Positions 39,039 through 49,359 of a stretch of 64,000 nt of DNA are shown here, in pieces. Position 1 is the stretch's first letter. Each line of letters opens with the position of its first letter. The stretch is from NCBI GenBank assembly GCA_937926545.1, contig CALAZW010000067.1:24230-88229 (forward strand), in the 5' to 3' direction. The translations under genes and the position numbers were made by a program. The stretch comes from an uncultured Helcococcus sp. Lineage in GTDB: Bacteria; Bacillota; Clostridia; Tissierellales; Peptoniphilaceae. Below the pieces are notes generated by a model. It did not search any database and was not told the origin of the DNA. It was given only the letters and a program-made list of their open reading frames with translations.

Positions 39039-40331
39039 CTAAAGACCCAATTCTTCCTGTCTTTTTCTAAGCCTTACCAAACTCTCCCCTTCATCCAGCT
39101 GGACCATGTCATAGCTTATGGCCTGGTCTTTTTTCACATCCTCCAAAAGATAGGTGTTTTCTGTGATTAGGGCTATGGGTAAATAGTTCTTGGCCCTTTG
39201 TCTTTCATGGCTGGTTATAAGTCCATATACATCCCTAGATCCTATCCCTCCCAAGCTATCTCCCTTTTTCAGGTCTCTTTTAGCATAGGTAATAGTATCC
39301 GCCACCTGGCCCTTGATAGGTGCCAAGGACGCCTCATTTTCCACTATGGCCTCAAAGATGGTTATGGGGGTTTCCAGGCTGGTCAAGTGGTAGGGCCTAT
39401 AGATTAAATAATTGGGTCCCTCTCCCATGGATAGGTAGTCCATCAGGTCCACCACCTCTTCTTGGTCGCTGGTCACTATGGCAAAAACTCCTGGAGCCAT
39501 GCCAAAGGCAAAGTCAACTATCCCATAGCTCGATAAAACCCCTCCCTGGGATTTTAAGCTAAAGTCCTGGGCCGCCCTTTTAGGGTCTGTGCTTATGCCG
39601 TGGCAGCCTTCAACATCTGGTAGAAAACCCAGGGCATTGGCTACGGTGGTAAGTTCTATCATGGTGTTGGTTCCATCCACAAAGGAGGTTAGCATCCTGG
39701 GGTTCAAGCCCTTTTTCTTGGCCTGGTCAGCCAGGCTATCCTCATTGGCATACCTGTCCAATTTATTGTTTTTCCCCTTGCCAACTGCCAGAAGGTCAAA
39801 GCCTAAGGAATAGGCAAAGTCAGCCAACTCCATAATGGCCCCTGGTTCATCTCCCTTGGTCCCTGTATAGACCACCTGGTTTTCCTGGGCCTTCTTATAA
39901 AGGATGGGACCTATTACACAGTCACATTCCACATTTAGCATGATGACATGTTTCTTATGGTCCATGGCCTCATAGGCCAGATCAGCCCCATAGGCCGGAT
40001 CTCCTGTAGCATCTACTATGGCCTGGATAGGCTCCAGCCTATAGCCCAGATCCTTTCTATCACTGATCACAAAAAGCCCCTGGTCCAAGGCCCTTCTAGC
40101 CTCTTCCAAACTTCTGGTTTCAACTATATCCTCTGGCCTAACTCCAGCCTTTAACAGGGCCCTTCTAGCCTTGGCTGTGGTCCTGTTAATTACTACAGAT
40201 GGCCTGATTCCATCAATTCTAGACAGTTGGTTTATTAGGCCATTTCCCATCTTTCCTGCCCCATATATGGATATTTCTAGCCTTTGATCTGTCCTTGTCA
40301 ACTCCTTAAGCCTTCTATTTATCTTAAACAT
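39039..40331 (-). CDS. Homoserine dehydrogenase-like oxidoreductase with C-terminal SAF domain (COG4091 type)
   Basis: The 430-aa protein starts with an NAD(P)-binding Rossmann motif GAGKMGNG (24-31) and ends in a SAF-like domain (~335-430). Between these is a homoserine dehydrogenase-like core with VDATGDP and NVECDCVIGPIL. The family is listed as predicted homoserine dehydrogenase, sometimes misnamed FlgA because of the SAF domain; members occur near sugar-acid genes elsewhere. No threonine or methionine pathway gene is nearby, so the substrate is unknown. Its ATG overlaps the stop of the flavoprotein gene by one base. Confidence 0.82.
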   Translation of the reverse strand: MFKINRRLKELTRTDQRLEISIYGAGKMGNGLINQLSRIDGIRPSVVINRTTAKARRALLKAGVRPEDIVETRSLEEARRALDQGLFVISDRKDLGYRLEPIQAIVDATGDPAYGADLAYEAMDHKKHVIMLNVECDCVIGPILYKKAQENQVVYTGTKGDEPGAIMELADFAYSLGFDLLAVGKGKNNKLDRYANEDSLADQAKKKGLNPRMLTSFVDGTNTMIELTTVANALGFLPDVEGCHGISTDPKRAAQDFSLKSQGGVLSSYGIVDFAFGMAPGVFAIVTSDQEEVVDLMDYLSMGEGPNYLIYRPYHLTSLETPITIFEAIVENEASLAPIKGQVADTITYAKRDLKKGDSLGGIGSRDVYGLITSHERQRAKNYLPIALITENTYLLEDVKKDQAISYDMVQLDEGESLVRLRKRQEELGL

Positions 40332-41548
40332 TACTCCTCCCCGGTTATGGACCTATAGACCCTATGGGCTGATGACCAGGCCCATTGTAGGTTATAGCCT
40401 CCACTATCTCCTTGAACGTCTAATACTTCTCCTGTAAAGTAAAGGTTTTTCACCTTTTTAGATTCTAGTTTTTCTGTTAGCTGGTCTAAATCCAGGCCTC
40501 CACAGGTTATCTGGCCATCGTCCTTAGACTTGGGTCCTAGGGGCCTAAAGGTAAAGGCCTTGGCTACCTTTGCCAAAGACTTGATTTCTTCCTCCCTAAG
40601 GCTTTTAGCCTTAATAAAAGGATTAACACCTGCCCTTTGGGCCAACTCTATGGCAATTTTATCTTGGACCATTCCCTCCATGGCCTCCAAAAGGCTTAGC
40701 TGGCTGTTAATTTTTCTCCTTAGGATATCCTCCAAATCTTTTTGGTCCACTTGGGGAAAAAGATCCAAACTCAAGACCACATCCTGGTCTTTTAGCCTAT
40801 ATAAAACCTCATTGGAAAGCTGAAGGATAGAAAGCCCTGATATACCATAGTCGGCAAAAAGGGTATCCCCCTCATAACTTTCTACTATTTGTCCATCGGC
40901 ATAAAGGCTAACTAGGGCATTAAACTTAATGTTTTTCATCCTTTTAGCCTCTTGGACCTCCCTTAGCTTCAATTGAACTATGCCAGGAAAAAGTTCTGTC
41001 TTTTCATGACCAAAGCCTGCAGCCAGGTCATAGCCCTTGGAATAGTCATTTTTTCTTATGGTTCTAAGGCCTCCAGTGGCCAAAACCACACCATCTGCCT
41101 GGTAGATTTTCTTCTTGTCATCCACTAAATAAAAGATATCTTTCTTTTTCTTAAGGTCCACTATTTCACATTCTAGTCTTAAATCAATCTTATCTTTCAG
41201 ATTGTTTAAGAGCACATTATTTAAGGTTTTAGCTGCCATGGTATAAGGATAGACCCTGCCACTTTCCAGGCTGGTCTCATACATGCCCAGGCTTCTAAAG
41301 TATTCTATTACATCCTCATTATTAAAGTCTTCTAAAATATCTTGTAAAAACTTTTTATTAGGTCCTCTATAAAAGGATAGGTCCAGGTTTTCATTGGTAA
41401 AGTTACACCTGCCATTACCTGTGGCCATAAGTTTTTTTAAGGGCCTATCGTCCTTTTCAAAGATTGTAACCTGATAGTCCTTGGACGACAAAAGAAGGCC
41501 TAAAAAGATACCTGAAGCCCCGCCTCCTATTATGCTAATTCTTTTCAT
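40331..41548 (-). CDS. HI0933/BaiN-family flavoprotein
   Basis: The 405-aa protein has an N-terminal FAD-binding GGGASG motif (8-13), the family segment MATGNGRCNFTN (~42-53) and a C-terminal FAD segment LYFTGEVLDVQGDSGGYNLQ. This family is annotated as NAD(P)/FAD-dependent oxidoreductase or aminoacetone oxidase-like; some members (BaiN) reduce bile-acid intermediates. The physiological substrate is not known. It overlaps nth by 14 nt and the COG4091 gene by 1 nt. Confidence 0.9.
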   Translation of the reverse strand: MKRISIIGGGASGIFLGLLLSSKDYQVTIFEKDDRPLKKLMATGNGRCNFTNENLDLSFYRGPNKKFLQDILEDFNNEDVIEYFRSLGMYETSLESGRVYPYTMAAKTLNNVLLNNLKDKIDLRLECEIVDLKKKKDIFYLVDDKKKIYQADGVVLATGGLRTIRKNDYSKGYDLAAGFGHEKTELFPGIVQLKLREVQEAKRMKNIKFNALVSLYADGQIVESYEGDTLFADYGISGLSILQLSNEVLYRLKDQDVVLSLDLFPQVDQKDLEDILRRKINSQLSLLEAMEGMVQDKIAIELAQRAGVNPFIKAKSLREEEIKSLAKVAKAFTFRPLGPKSKDDGQITCGGLDLDQLTEKLESKKVKNLYFTGEVLDVQGDSGGYNLQWAWSSAHRVYRSITGEE

Positions 41549-42224
41549 TTTTCCTAAGTTCCCTTCTTTTTATCTTGCCATATTCCACGCAAATATGGTT
41601 TACTGGACAGCTTTCACACTTGGGACTTCTAGCTGAACAAATCCTTCTTCCCTGAAAGATTATGGCATGGTGGGCCTTGGTCCACTTGTCCTTGTCTATG
41701 GCTCTTTCCAACTGTTTTTCTGTTTCTAAAACATCCTTGGCCTTGGCCAGACCTATCCTATTGGATACCCTAAAGACATGGGTGTCCACTGCTATGGCCG
41801 GGATGCCAAAGGCATTTGAGGCCACCACATTGGCTGTTTTTCTCCCCACTCCTGGTAGGGTCATAAGTTCTTCTATGGTCTTTGGCACCTGGCCACCATA
41901 TTCCTTTTCTATTTTTTGGCAGGCCAAACGAATGTTTTTAGCCTTGCTCTTAAAAAGTCCACACTGCCTAATATCTTCTTGAAGTTCCTCCTGGGAAACT
42001 TCCATATAGTCTAGAGGGCTCTTATATTTTTTAAATAAATCCTTGGTTATCATATTTACCCTAACATCTGTACATTGGGCCGATAAAATAGTTGCTATTA
42101 ATAATTCAAAAGGATTTTCATGGTCCAGTTCTGCCTTGGCATCTGGAAAGGTGGCTAAAATAATGTCCACAGCCTCTTGTTTTTCTTTTTTTGTCAAATA
42201 ATACTTTTCTTGAAACTTCTGCAT
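41535..42224 (-). CDS. nth: Endonuclease III
   Basis: The 229-aa base-excision repair glycosylase/AP lyase removes oxidised pyrimidines. The helix-hairpin-helix LPGVGRKTA holds catalytic Lys129, and Asp147 lies in AVDTHVFRVSNR. The 4Fe-4S ligands C196-x6-C203-x2-C206-x5-C212 are complete. AAGGAAG precedes the ATG. It heads a three-gene minus-strand unit, divergent from rodA. Confidence 0.97.
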   Translation of the reverse strand: MQKFQEKYYLTKKEKQEAVDIILATFPDAKAELDHENPFELLIATILSAQCTDVRVNMITKDLFKKYKSPLDYMEVSQEELQEDIRQCGLFKSKAKNIRLACQKIEKEYGGQVPKTIEELMTLPGVGRKTANVVASNAFGIPAIAVDTHVFRVSNRIGLAKAKDVLETEKQLERAIDKDKWTKAHHAIIFQGRRICSARSPKCESCPVNHICVEYGKIKRRELRKNEKN

Positions 42225-42306
42225 TTTCTTCCTTCCCTAACTTTTAATCTACTTGTTTATAGTCTATAATATTATATCATAAGGAAAAATTAGTTTAGGT
42301 GATAAA

Positions 42307-43410
42307 ATGTTTAATTTAAGTAAAAAAGATTTTAGTAAGCTGGACAAGTTACTCTTGTTTTCAGTGATTTTTTTAGTTGTTTTTGGTCTACTAGTCCTAA
42401 ATTCAGCCATAAATTATATGGGCTATTTCAGTATGAAAAGTCAGTTTATATCTACTTTTCTTGGGGCCTTTTCAGTGGCCATCCTACTGGTTATGGACTT
42501 GGACTTTTTTAAGAAGATAAAATGGTTGATCTATTTGGTTACCCTGGGTCTACTTCTGGCCACCACCTTTTTTGGTTTTGGTATGGAAGAATGGGGGGCC
42601 AATTCCTGGGTTCAATTTGGACCTGTTACCCTGCAACCTGCAGAGTTTGTAAAGATTGGGCTTATAGTCTTTCTAGCAGCCTATTTGGATGAAATAAAAG
42701 AAGACTTAAACAAGCCCTGGGTCTTGATTAAGTCCCTTCTAGTAAGTTTCTTTCCCGTAGTCCTAATCCTTCTACAACCAGACTTTGGTACAGCCATGGT
42801 CTATGTTTTCTTTATAGGGGTTATGTATTTTATAGCGGGGATAGATTGGAAGTATATAGGCCTGGCCTTTTTAATAGTTCTTTTGTCCATTCCTGTTATT
42901 TGGGATGGGATGGATCTTTACCAAAAAAATAGGATTTTAAACTTTGGCGACAAGGAAAGGGATGTATCTGACTCAGGTCTTCAGGTCCACCAGGGAATAA
43001 TAGCCATTGGTTCAGGCCAGCTTAAGGGCAGGGGCTATAAGGAAGGTCCCCAGTCCCAAAATGGTTTTATACCAGAACAGCATACAGACTCTATCTTTCC
43101 AGTCTTAGCCGAAGAATTTGGCTTTCTGGGAGCAGGCCTGGTCCTTGTCCTCTACTTTATCATGCTCTTTAGGATGATAAAGATATCGATTAAGGCCAAG
43201 ACATCCTTTGAAAGGCTCTTGGCCATAGGAATCACAGCCCTGTTTTTCATCCATATTTTTGAAAATGTGGGTATGACACTAGGCATCATGCCTATGACAG
43301 GTATCCCCCTACCCTTCTTTAGTAATGGGGGTACAGCACAAATAATGAATCTTATTTCTGTTGGCCTGGTTTTATCCATAAGTGCCCAAAGGGAGGCCCT
43401 GGATTTTTAA
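42307..43410 (+). CDS. rodA: RodA/FtsW-type SEDS peptidoglycan polymerase, probably RodA
   Basis: The 367-aa polytopic SEDS protein has about ten membrane helices. Signature segments are NSWVQFGPVTLQPAEF, LQPDFGTA, FIPEQHTDSIFPVLAEEFGF and MPMTGIPLPFFSNGG. The EQHTD form points to RodA rather than FtsW. It polymerises glycan strands from lipid II together with a class B PBP, which is not in the window. It is a single plus-strand gene, with AGGTGA before the ATG and a palindromic terminator after it. Confidence 0.92.
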   Translation: MFNLSKKDFSKLDKLLLFSVIFLVVFGLLVLNSAINYMGYFSMKSQFISTFLGAFSVAILLVMDLDFFKKIKWLIYLVTLGLLLATTFFGFGMEEWGANSWVQFGPVTLQPAEFVKIGLIVFLAAYLDEIKEDLNKPWVLIKSLLVSFFPVVLILLQPDFGTAMVYVFFIGVMYFIAGIDWKYIGLAFLIVLLSIPVIWDGMDLYQKNRILNFGDKERDVSDSGLQVHQGIIAIGSGQLKGRGYKEGPQSQNGFIPEQHTDSIFPVLAEEFGFLGAGLVLVLYFIMLFRMIKISIKAKTSFERLLAIGITALFFIHIFENVGMTLGIMPMTGIPLPFFSNGGTAQIMNLISVGLVLSISAQREALDF

Positions 43411-43428
43411 TAAAAAGATATAAAAAGA

Positions 43429-43456
43429 GGATTAACCCTAGGGTTAATCCTTTTCT
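43429..43456. terminator. Bidirectional terminator between rodA and the permease gene
   Basis: The perfect palindrome with arms GGATTAACCCT/AGGGTTAATCC has TTTTCTT on plus and CTTTTTATA on minus, serving both convergent genes. Confidence 0.88.
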
Positions 43457-43471
43457 TATCTAAATATTTTT

Positions 43472-46099
43472 CTAATACATCTTTAATTCATCTATTATAT
43501 TTTCTTTTAAGATTCTTTTCAAAGGGATCATGGACGATATATAAATTAGGATATAGGTTATGATGATGGCGCCAATTAACTGTTTAATAGGGGCCATATA
43601 GGGGCTACTCATAAAGATAGTTATATCGTAAACCTGTCTGTATTGAACATAAGTTACCAAAAATGATAGGCCTATGGCCCAGATGGTTGCATAAATCCAA
43701 CTGTAGACCGATTCAAACCTGACCATTTTCTTTAGCCTTCTCTCACTTATACCTACGGCCATAATAAGGGCCAGCTCCTTCTTTCTTATCATAATATTAT
43801 TGTAGCTGGTATTTATAATGTTAAGTCCTGATATGATGGCTATTAAACTTATAAAACCATAGACAAAGATCTTAACCACACTGGTAATAGATCTTACATT
43901 TTCCTCCCTATAGATTCTTGGTATATACTGGTCAATACTTTCCAACTCGTAATTGGTCTTGTTGGTAAATTTAGAATTGGCCTTGACCTCTATAATCCAC
44001 TTTCTAGAATCCTCCCTTAAATCCAACTTTTTATAGTCTGACTCCTTCATTAAATAAATTTCATTTTTATAGGTCAAATTATGCCTGTTGGTTATATTTC
44101 TAGGTAGTTTTATGTCTGTTTCATGGATGAGAACTGGATCTTCTATGATCTTATCCTTCATAAGCTGCTTGTTGCCATCTATTATCTTGGGGCCATAAAA
44201 AGAAAGCAGTTTTCTTTCATAGTTGTCCTTGTTCTTAACCTTGGGTAGGACTCTAGCTATTTCCACCTGATCACTTAACTGGTTATTGACATAGCGGATA
44301 TAGTCCTTGTCATCCATTATTAAAAGAACACTGTTGCTGGTTTCCTTATTGTAGACCAAAAGTTGGTTAATATAGTCATTGTCAGAGTCATAAACCATAT
44401 CTTCTTCCACCATGTTTCTAACCAAGTTTTCAAATTCATCCAGGTCCTGGGCCACATAAATATTTTTACTATAGCTACTGTACTTCTTGGCTATATCTAC
44501 CCCTTCAATCCTTCTAATTTCCTTTTCCACCTCTTCCACATTGTCATCATCCAAGGAAAAGGCTGACAGGTATTCCTTGTCATAGCTACTCCCCCCTATA
44601 TATCCTGGTTCTATCAAGGTCATAATAAAGGATACTGACACAAAAAGGATGATACTCATGGATACAGAAAAGGTTGTAAAGAGAAAGCGCCTCTTGTTTC
44701 TCTCTATATTTCTCCTGGCTAAAAAGGCTTCATAGCCAAAGATTTTTTCTGTGAAAAAGAATCTTTTAGCCTTCTTTTTCTTGGGTTTTTTAAGCCTAGT
44801 AAAGTTCTCATTAACAGCATCTATGGAATCCATCCTTATGATGAATTTTGAGGCGTATCTGGTTGATATTAAAACTACCACAGTAGTTAAAACAAAGGCC
44901 ACTAAAAAGACCCAACCTGACCTATAGTATTTTATATTTCCAAATATGGCATTCACATTACCCTTGGTTAGAATCTTTCTAACTATGGAAAAGACTATTC
45001 TCATGGCCACATTTCCCGCCAAATAGCCCAGGGGAACAGTGACTAGAATATAAAAAATTGACTCTATATAGATAATTTCTTTTAGCTGTCTATTGGTTAT
45101 ACCTATGACCTTTAAAAGGCCATAGTCCTTGGTCCTTTCCAGGTAGTTGGTAGTTAGCATATTGTAAATAAAAATGGTTATGGCAAAGATAATTATGCCC
45201 ACCAGAAGGCTTACCACCATAAGGACAAAGACCACCTGGCCATTTCTAACATCATCCACATTTACATTTCTAAATTGTAATAGCCCGTGATTAAGGCCTG
45301 AATCATAGCTGGTTGAGGCTGCTTGCTTTTGAATGTTAATAAACTTTTCATTGATCTTTTTATAGTCTGAAAATTTTATATAGACATTATAGGGCTCATC
45401 TTCTCCTATAAGGCCATAGGCAAAGGCATATTTTTCCTGTTGGTTCTTATCTTCCAGGTTAATATTGGTCAACTTGTTATCCCCGTTAAAGTAACCTACA
45501 ACCTTATAGCTAACCTGGCCTGTTTCCAGGCACTTAATACTATTTATATCCCTATAGTGGTCGGTTACCCTATAAAGACCATCCCCGTCAGTTTCTGTAA
45601 ACTCCTGGTATTTTCTAAAGTAAAAATCTGCCTTTTTATCCAGGCTACTAAGGCCTTCCACCAAATACTTGGACTTGTAGGGTATAATAATTTCCCCTTC
45701 TTTTTCAGGCATTCTTCCCTCTAAAAGTTCATAGGGAAAAACATCTGCCAAGTAGCTTTCATCCACTGCCAAAACATCCAGGTAGTTTAATCTTATTTCC
45801 TGGTCATTTTCTGTCCTTTTACCAAAAAGACTATGCCTGTAGGAGTTTTTAGAAAGACTTGCTATGTCCTTGTTGGACTTGAGCATCCTGTATTTTTCAT
45901 CGTCCAGCCTGTAAATATAGGCGTCATAGTCTCCTCCACCAAGTTTTATTTCCTGCTCACCTATATGCTTGATGGTGGTTAAAATATTTCCTATGGAGGT
46001 AAACATGGATATGGATATGATTATCCCAAAAAGAGTTACCAGGGTTCTTAGTTTATTCTTTTTTATATATCTAAATGATAGTCTTAAGCTTTCTTTCAT
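43472..46099 (-). CDS. FtsX-type ABC transporter permease A
   Basis: The 875-aa protein has a tandem FtsX architecture. There is one N-terminal helix (~18-38), a ~250-aa extracellular domain, three helices (~290-425), then a second helix (~478-500), another large extracellular domain and three C-terminal helices (~755-865). It begins MKESLRLSFRYIKKNKLRTL and ends DELKMY. It is clearly paralogous to the next gene. Such MacB/BceB-like permeases act with an ATPase in peptide export, sensing or lipoprotein handling. It is the last gene of the ABC unit, 43 nt after permease B. Confidence 0.88.
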   Translation of the reverse strand: MKESLRLSFRYIKKNKLRTLVTLFGIIISISMFTSIGNILTTIKHIGEQEIKLGGGDYDAYIYRLDDEKYRMLKSNKDIASLSKNSYRHSLFGKRTENDQEIRLNYLDVLAVDESYLADVFPYELLEGRMPEKEGEIIIPYKSKYLVEGLSSLDKKADFYFRKYQEFTETDGDGLYRVTDHYRDINSIKCLETGQVSYKVVGYFNGDNKLTNINLEDKNQQEKYAFAYGLIGEDEPYNVYIKFSDYKKINEKFINIQKQAASTSYDSGLNHGLLQFRNVNVDDVRNGQVVFVLMVVSLLVGIIIFAITIFIYNMLTTNYLERTKDYGLLKVIGITNRQLKEIIYIESIFYILVTVPLGYLAGNVAMRIVFSIVRKILTKGNVNAIFGNIKYYRSGWVFLVAFVLTTVVVLISTRYASKFIIRMDSIDAVNENFTRLKKPKKKKAKRFFFTEKIFGYEAFLARRNIERNKRRFLFTTFSVSMSIILFVSVSFIMTLIEPGYIGGSSYDKEYLSAFSLDDDNVEEVEKEIRRIEGVDIAKKYSSYSKNIYVAQDLDEFENLVRNMVEEDMVYDSDNDYINQLLVYNKETSNSVLLIMDDKDYIRYVNNQLSDQVEIARVLPKVKNKDNYERKLLSFYGPKIIDGNKQLMKDKIIEDPVLIHETDIKLPRNITNRHNLTYKNEIYLMKESDYKKLDLREDSRKWIIEVKANSKFTNKTNYELESIDQYIPRIYREENVRSITSVVKIFVYGFISLIAIISGLNIINTSYNNIMIRKKELALIMAVGISERRLKKMVRFESVYSWIYATIWAIGLSFLVTYVQYRQVYDITIFMSSPYMAPIKQLIGAIIITYILIYISSMIPLKRILKENIIDELKMY

Positions 46100-46142
46100 G
46101 TGTTTTCCTTATATAAAGAAAGAAAAGGCAGGGCCTTTTCTT

Positions 46143-48668
46143 CTAGTTTTCTTCCTTCAATACATTGGTTATATTATCCTTTTTCATCTTGCTGTAAGGG
46201 ATCATAGATGATATATAAATCAGGATAAAGGCTACTAGTATGGCTAGAACCAGTTGTTTAACTGGTGCTAGGTAAACTGCCTTTTCGTAAAACCAAACTT
46301 CTTCTACAGCCTTCCTATATTGATAATAGGTTAAGATGATAGAAAATACAATAGCTAGTAGGGATGCATTTACTGCACTTAGCATGGATTCTATGGAGAT
46401 TAGCTTCTTAAGCTTTCTCTCTTCTATACCAACTGCCTTAAGTAGGGCAAGTTCCCTTCTTCTAGTCATAATATTATTATAGGTTGAATTTATTATATTT
46501 AAAGCTGATATTATAGCTATCAGACTGATAAAACCATAGATAAATATCTTGGCTACCTTTAACATGGGCATGGAGCTGGAGTTTAAAAAGGCGTCATCAT
46601 AGCTGGCCACTAGGCCATTTATATCATAGGATAGCTTATCGCTAGATTTTTCATTTCTAACCAGGCTAATGTTTCCATAGTAGTCAGAAAGATGGGTATC
46701 TGCAAAAACTTTATCCTCAGCCATCTTCTTAAAGTCAGATCTTCTAATCAAGAAGTAGTCTATTCCTCTTCCTTCCAATTCATAGCTTATGGATATGTCT
46801 TTTTTCTCACTTATCCTTACCTTAAAATCCTTGTGGTGGGGAATTTCCTTGTAGTCCTCTTCTCCTTGGCCTTCTTCATAGCTATAATCCATAAGTCTTA
46901 GGCTCTGTTCACCTTCTTCTATGGTGTTTTCCCCTCTATTGTCCTTGTAGATTAGCTCTATGGGTCCTTCTTTTCTAGCACCAAAGCTTTGATCAAAGTC
47001 CTCGTCTCCTAGAACTATCAAGGCCACATTTTCCATATAGTTTTCAGAATCTAGAGAAAGTTTTCCATTGGATTTTCCTATAAAGTTAGTCTTCTCAATT
47101 CCTTCCAAGTCAGAAAGGCCTTCCATTAGTTGATCTGCTGACTTACTAGATACTGAGATGGTCCCCATAAAGTTTTCTTCATTTTGCTTTTGAACCACAT
47201 AGTCATGGTCTAAAAAGCTGGTTAGGAAGGAAACTGTTACAAAAAGGATTATACTCATGGAAGTAGATACTGTTGCCATAATATATCTCTTCTTATTTCT
47301 GTCAATGTTTCTTCTGGCTAAAAATCCTTCATAGCCAAAAAATCTATTTATAAGTTTATACTTTTTCTTCTTTACCTTGCTTGAATCCTTGGCCACATTT
47401 CCTGCAAGGGCATTGATAGGATTGGTTTTTAAAACAAATCTTGAGGCCATAAAACTTGATAGGAAAACAACTAGGGTGCTTATGATAAGGGCTGCTAGAA
47501 AGACTCTCTTGTCTATTATAAGTTCCAGCCAAACCATGCTGTTATCCAAACTTGTCTTTAGGATCTTGTCTGTTATATCAAAAACTATTTTCATGGCTAT
47601 ATTTCCTGCCAAATAGCCTAGGGGAACTGACACTAAAATATAGAAAAGGGACTCGAAAAATATTAGAGATTTTAACTGTCTGTTGGTTGTTCCAACCACC
47701 TTTAAGAGTCCGTAGTCCTGAATTCTCTCATTGTAGTTGGTAGTAAACACATTGTAGATAAATAATACAATGGCAACTATGATTATAGTCAGTAAAAAGT
47801 TAACCATAAACATGATAAAGGGTCCATACATTTTTTGTAGGTTAAAGTCATATAGACCTAAAAGTTCAGTATTTGCCACATAGGCTTCCTCTTTCAAGTC
47901 CAGGCTGGAAACCAGGTTATCTATCTTACTTACCACCTTCTTTATATTGGCAAATTTTATAAAGCCCAAGGGACTTTCTACTTCTTCCTTATAGCCATAG
48001 ATAATCCCAAAGCTTTCCTTGGAATCCTTATTCTTACTTTCCTCTTCTGCCACAAAGTAAGTATTTTGTAGGTCTCCATCATAGTAGCCTACTATGGTAT
48101 ATTCTACTTGCTTTTTATCTGTTATATCATTTAGGTAAAAGGCAGCCTCATGTCTGGCAGTTACCTGGTTTATCCTATCTAGTTTAACGCTATCTATCTT
48201 CACGCTGGCATCAAGCTTATCGAAGCCTTCAAAAAGATACTTGGCTCCTATGGGAACTATTACTTCCCCTTCCTTTTCTGGTAGGCGCCCATCTATGACC
48301 TTGTAGCCAAAGATATCTTCAAAGTAGTTTTTATCTGCCATATAAATATCATAATAGCTGTAGTTCTTAACTTCTTGTCCTGGGTTTTCCCTATAAATAC
48401 TTCCCTCATAGGCCCTCTTGGAAAGGCTTTTTACATCCTTGTTTTGTTGGATAATACCTTCCTTGTCCTTATCCAAATCCATCAGGACCACTTCCTGGCT
48501 ACCAGCGTATCTTTCAACATTTTCTCTGGCCATTCCCAGGCCACTTACCATAATATTTCCTATGGATGTAATCATGGAAACAGATATTATGATGCCCAGT
48601 AAGGTTAAAATAGTCCTTCTCTTATTACTTTTTATATATCTAAAGGTTAATTTTAATGTTTCTTTCAT
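46143..48668 (-). CDS. FtsX-type ABC transporter permease B
   Basis: The 841-aa protein shares the layout and many segments of permease A (MKETLKLTFRYIKSNKRRTI; NYNERIQDYGLLKVVGTTNRQ; GYLAGNIAMKIVF; FIYGFISLIAIISALNIIN). The extracellular domains are more divergent than the membrane parts, which suggests the two form a heterodimer with different ligand surfaces. It starts 1 nt after the ATPase stop, with GAGGATTAGG upstream. The substrate is unknown. Confidence 0.88.
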   Translation of the reverse strand: MKETLKLTFRYIKSNKRRTILTLLGIIISVSMITSIGNIMVSGLGMARENVERYAGSQEVVLMDLDKDKEGIIQQNKDVKSLSKRAYEGSIYRENPGQEVKNYSYYDIYMADKNYFEDIFGYKVIDGRLPEKEGEVIVPIGAKYLFEGFDKLDASVKIDSVKLDRINQVTARHEAAFYLNDITDKKQVEYTIVGYYDGDLQNTYFVAEEESKNKDSKESFGIIYGYKEEVESPLGFIKFANIKKVVSKIDNLVSSLDLKEEAYVANTELLGLYDFNLQKMYGPFIMFMVNFLLTIIIVAIVLFIYNVFTTNYNERIQDYGLLKVVGTTNRQLKSLIFFESLFYILVSVPLGYLAGNIAMKIVFDITDKILKTSLDNSMVWLELIIDKRVFLAALIISTLVVFLSSFMASRFVLKTNPINALAGNVAKDSSKVKKKKYKLINRFFGYEGFLARRNIDRNKKRYIMATVSTSMSIILFVTVSFLTSFLDHDYVVQKQNEENFMGTISVSSKSADQLMEGLSDLEGIEKTNFIGKSNGKLSLDSENYMENVALIVLGDEDFDQSFGARKEGPIELIYKDNRGENTIEEGEQSLRLMDYSYEEGQGEEDYKEIPHHKDFKVRISEKKDISISYELEGRGIDYFLIRRSDFKKMAEDKVFADTHLSDYYGNISLVRNEKSSDKLSYDINGLVASYDDAFLNSSSMPMLKVAKIFIYGFISLIAIISALNIINSTYNNIMTRRRELALLKAVGIEERKLKKLISIESMLSAVNASLLAIVFSIILTYYQYRKAVEEVWFYEKAVYLAPVKQLVLAILVAFILIYISSMIPYSKMKKDNITNVLKEEN

Positions 48669-48669
48669 C

Positions 48670-49341
48670 CTAATCCTCGCTTACTATCTTTCCGTCTTCT
48701 ATCTTTATTATCCTGTCTGCAGCTGCAGCTAAATTTAAATCATGGGTTATCATGATTACTGTATTTCCATACTTGGACGAAAACATCTTTAGAAGTTCTA
48801 GGATTTCCTGGGAGTTTTTCTTGTCCAGGTTACCTGTAGGCTCATCTGCTAAAATTATTGATGGCTTGTAGGCTAGGGCCCTTCCTATGGATACCCTTTG
48901 TTGTTCCCCACCTGATAGTTCCTTGGGAAAGTGGTCCATTCTCTTGGTTAAACCCAATTGTCTAATTAGATCCTTTAGATAGTCCTTATCAACCTTTTCA
49001 TTGTCCAACTTGGCTGGAAGCTCTATATTTTCCTTGGCTGTAAGTACTGGTATTAGATTGAAGAATTGGAAGATAAATCCAATATTTCTCCTTCTAAAAA
49101 TAGCCCTGGTATCATTTTTCATCTTATAAATATCTTGACCATTTATTAGAACGCTACCACTGGTTGGCTTGTCCAAGCCTCCCAAAAGGTGTAAAAGAGA
49201 TGACTTTCCTCCTCCACTGGCTCCTACTATAGCTACAAATTCACCCTCATTAATTGTTAAATTCACGTCGTTTACAGCATGGACTTGGGTATCGCCCTTG
49301 CCGTATATTTTATTTAAGTTCACTGTTTTTATAATTTCCAT
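48670..49341 (-). CDS. ABC transporter ATP-binding protein (MacB/LolD class)
   Basis: The 223-aa ATPase has Walker A GASGGGKSS (40-48; the usual GxSGSGKS is GGGKS here), signature LSGGEQQRVSIGRAL (~141-155) and Walker B ILADEPTGNLD (~163-173). Its type pairs with FtsX-like permeases. It lies 88 nt after the histidine kinase gene, the largest gap in the module, and that gap holds a dyad and a -10 element. GGAGGATGAGTT precedes the ATG. Confidence 0.93.
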   Translation of the reverse strand: MEIIKTVNLNKIYGKGDTQVHAVNDVNLTINEGEFVAIVGASGGGKSSLLHLLGGLDKPTSGSVLINGQDIYKMKNDTRAIFRRRNIGFIFQFFNLIPVLTAKENIELPAKLDNEKVDKDYLKDLIRQLGLTKRMDHFPKELSGGEQQRVSIGRALAYKPSIILADEPTGNLDKKNSQEILELLKMFSSKYGNTVIMITHDLNLAAAADRIIKIEDGKIVSED

Positions 49342-49359
49342 AACTCATCCTCCACTTAT

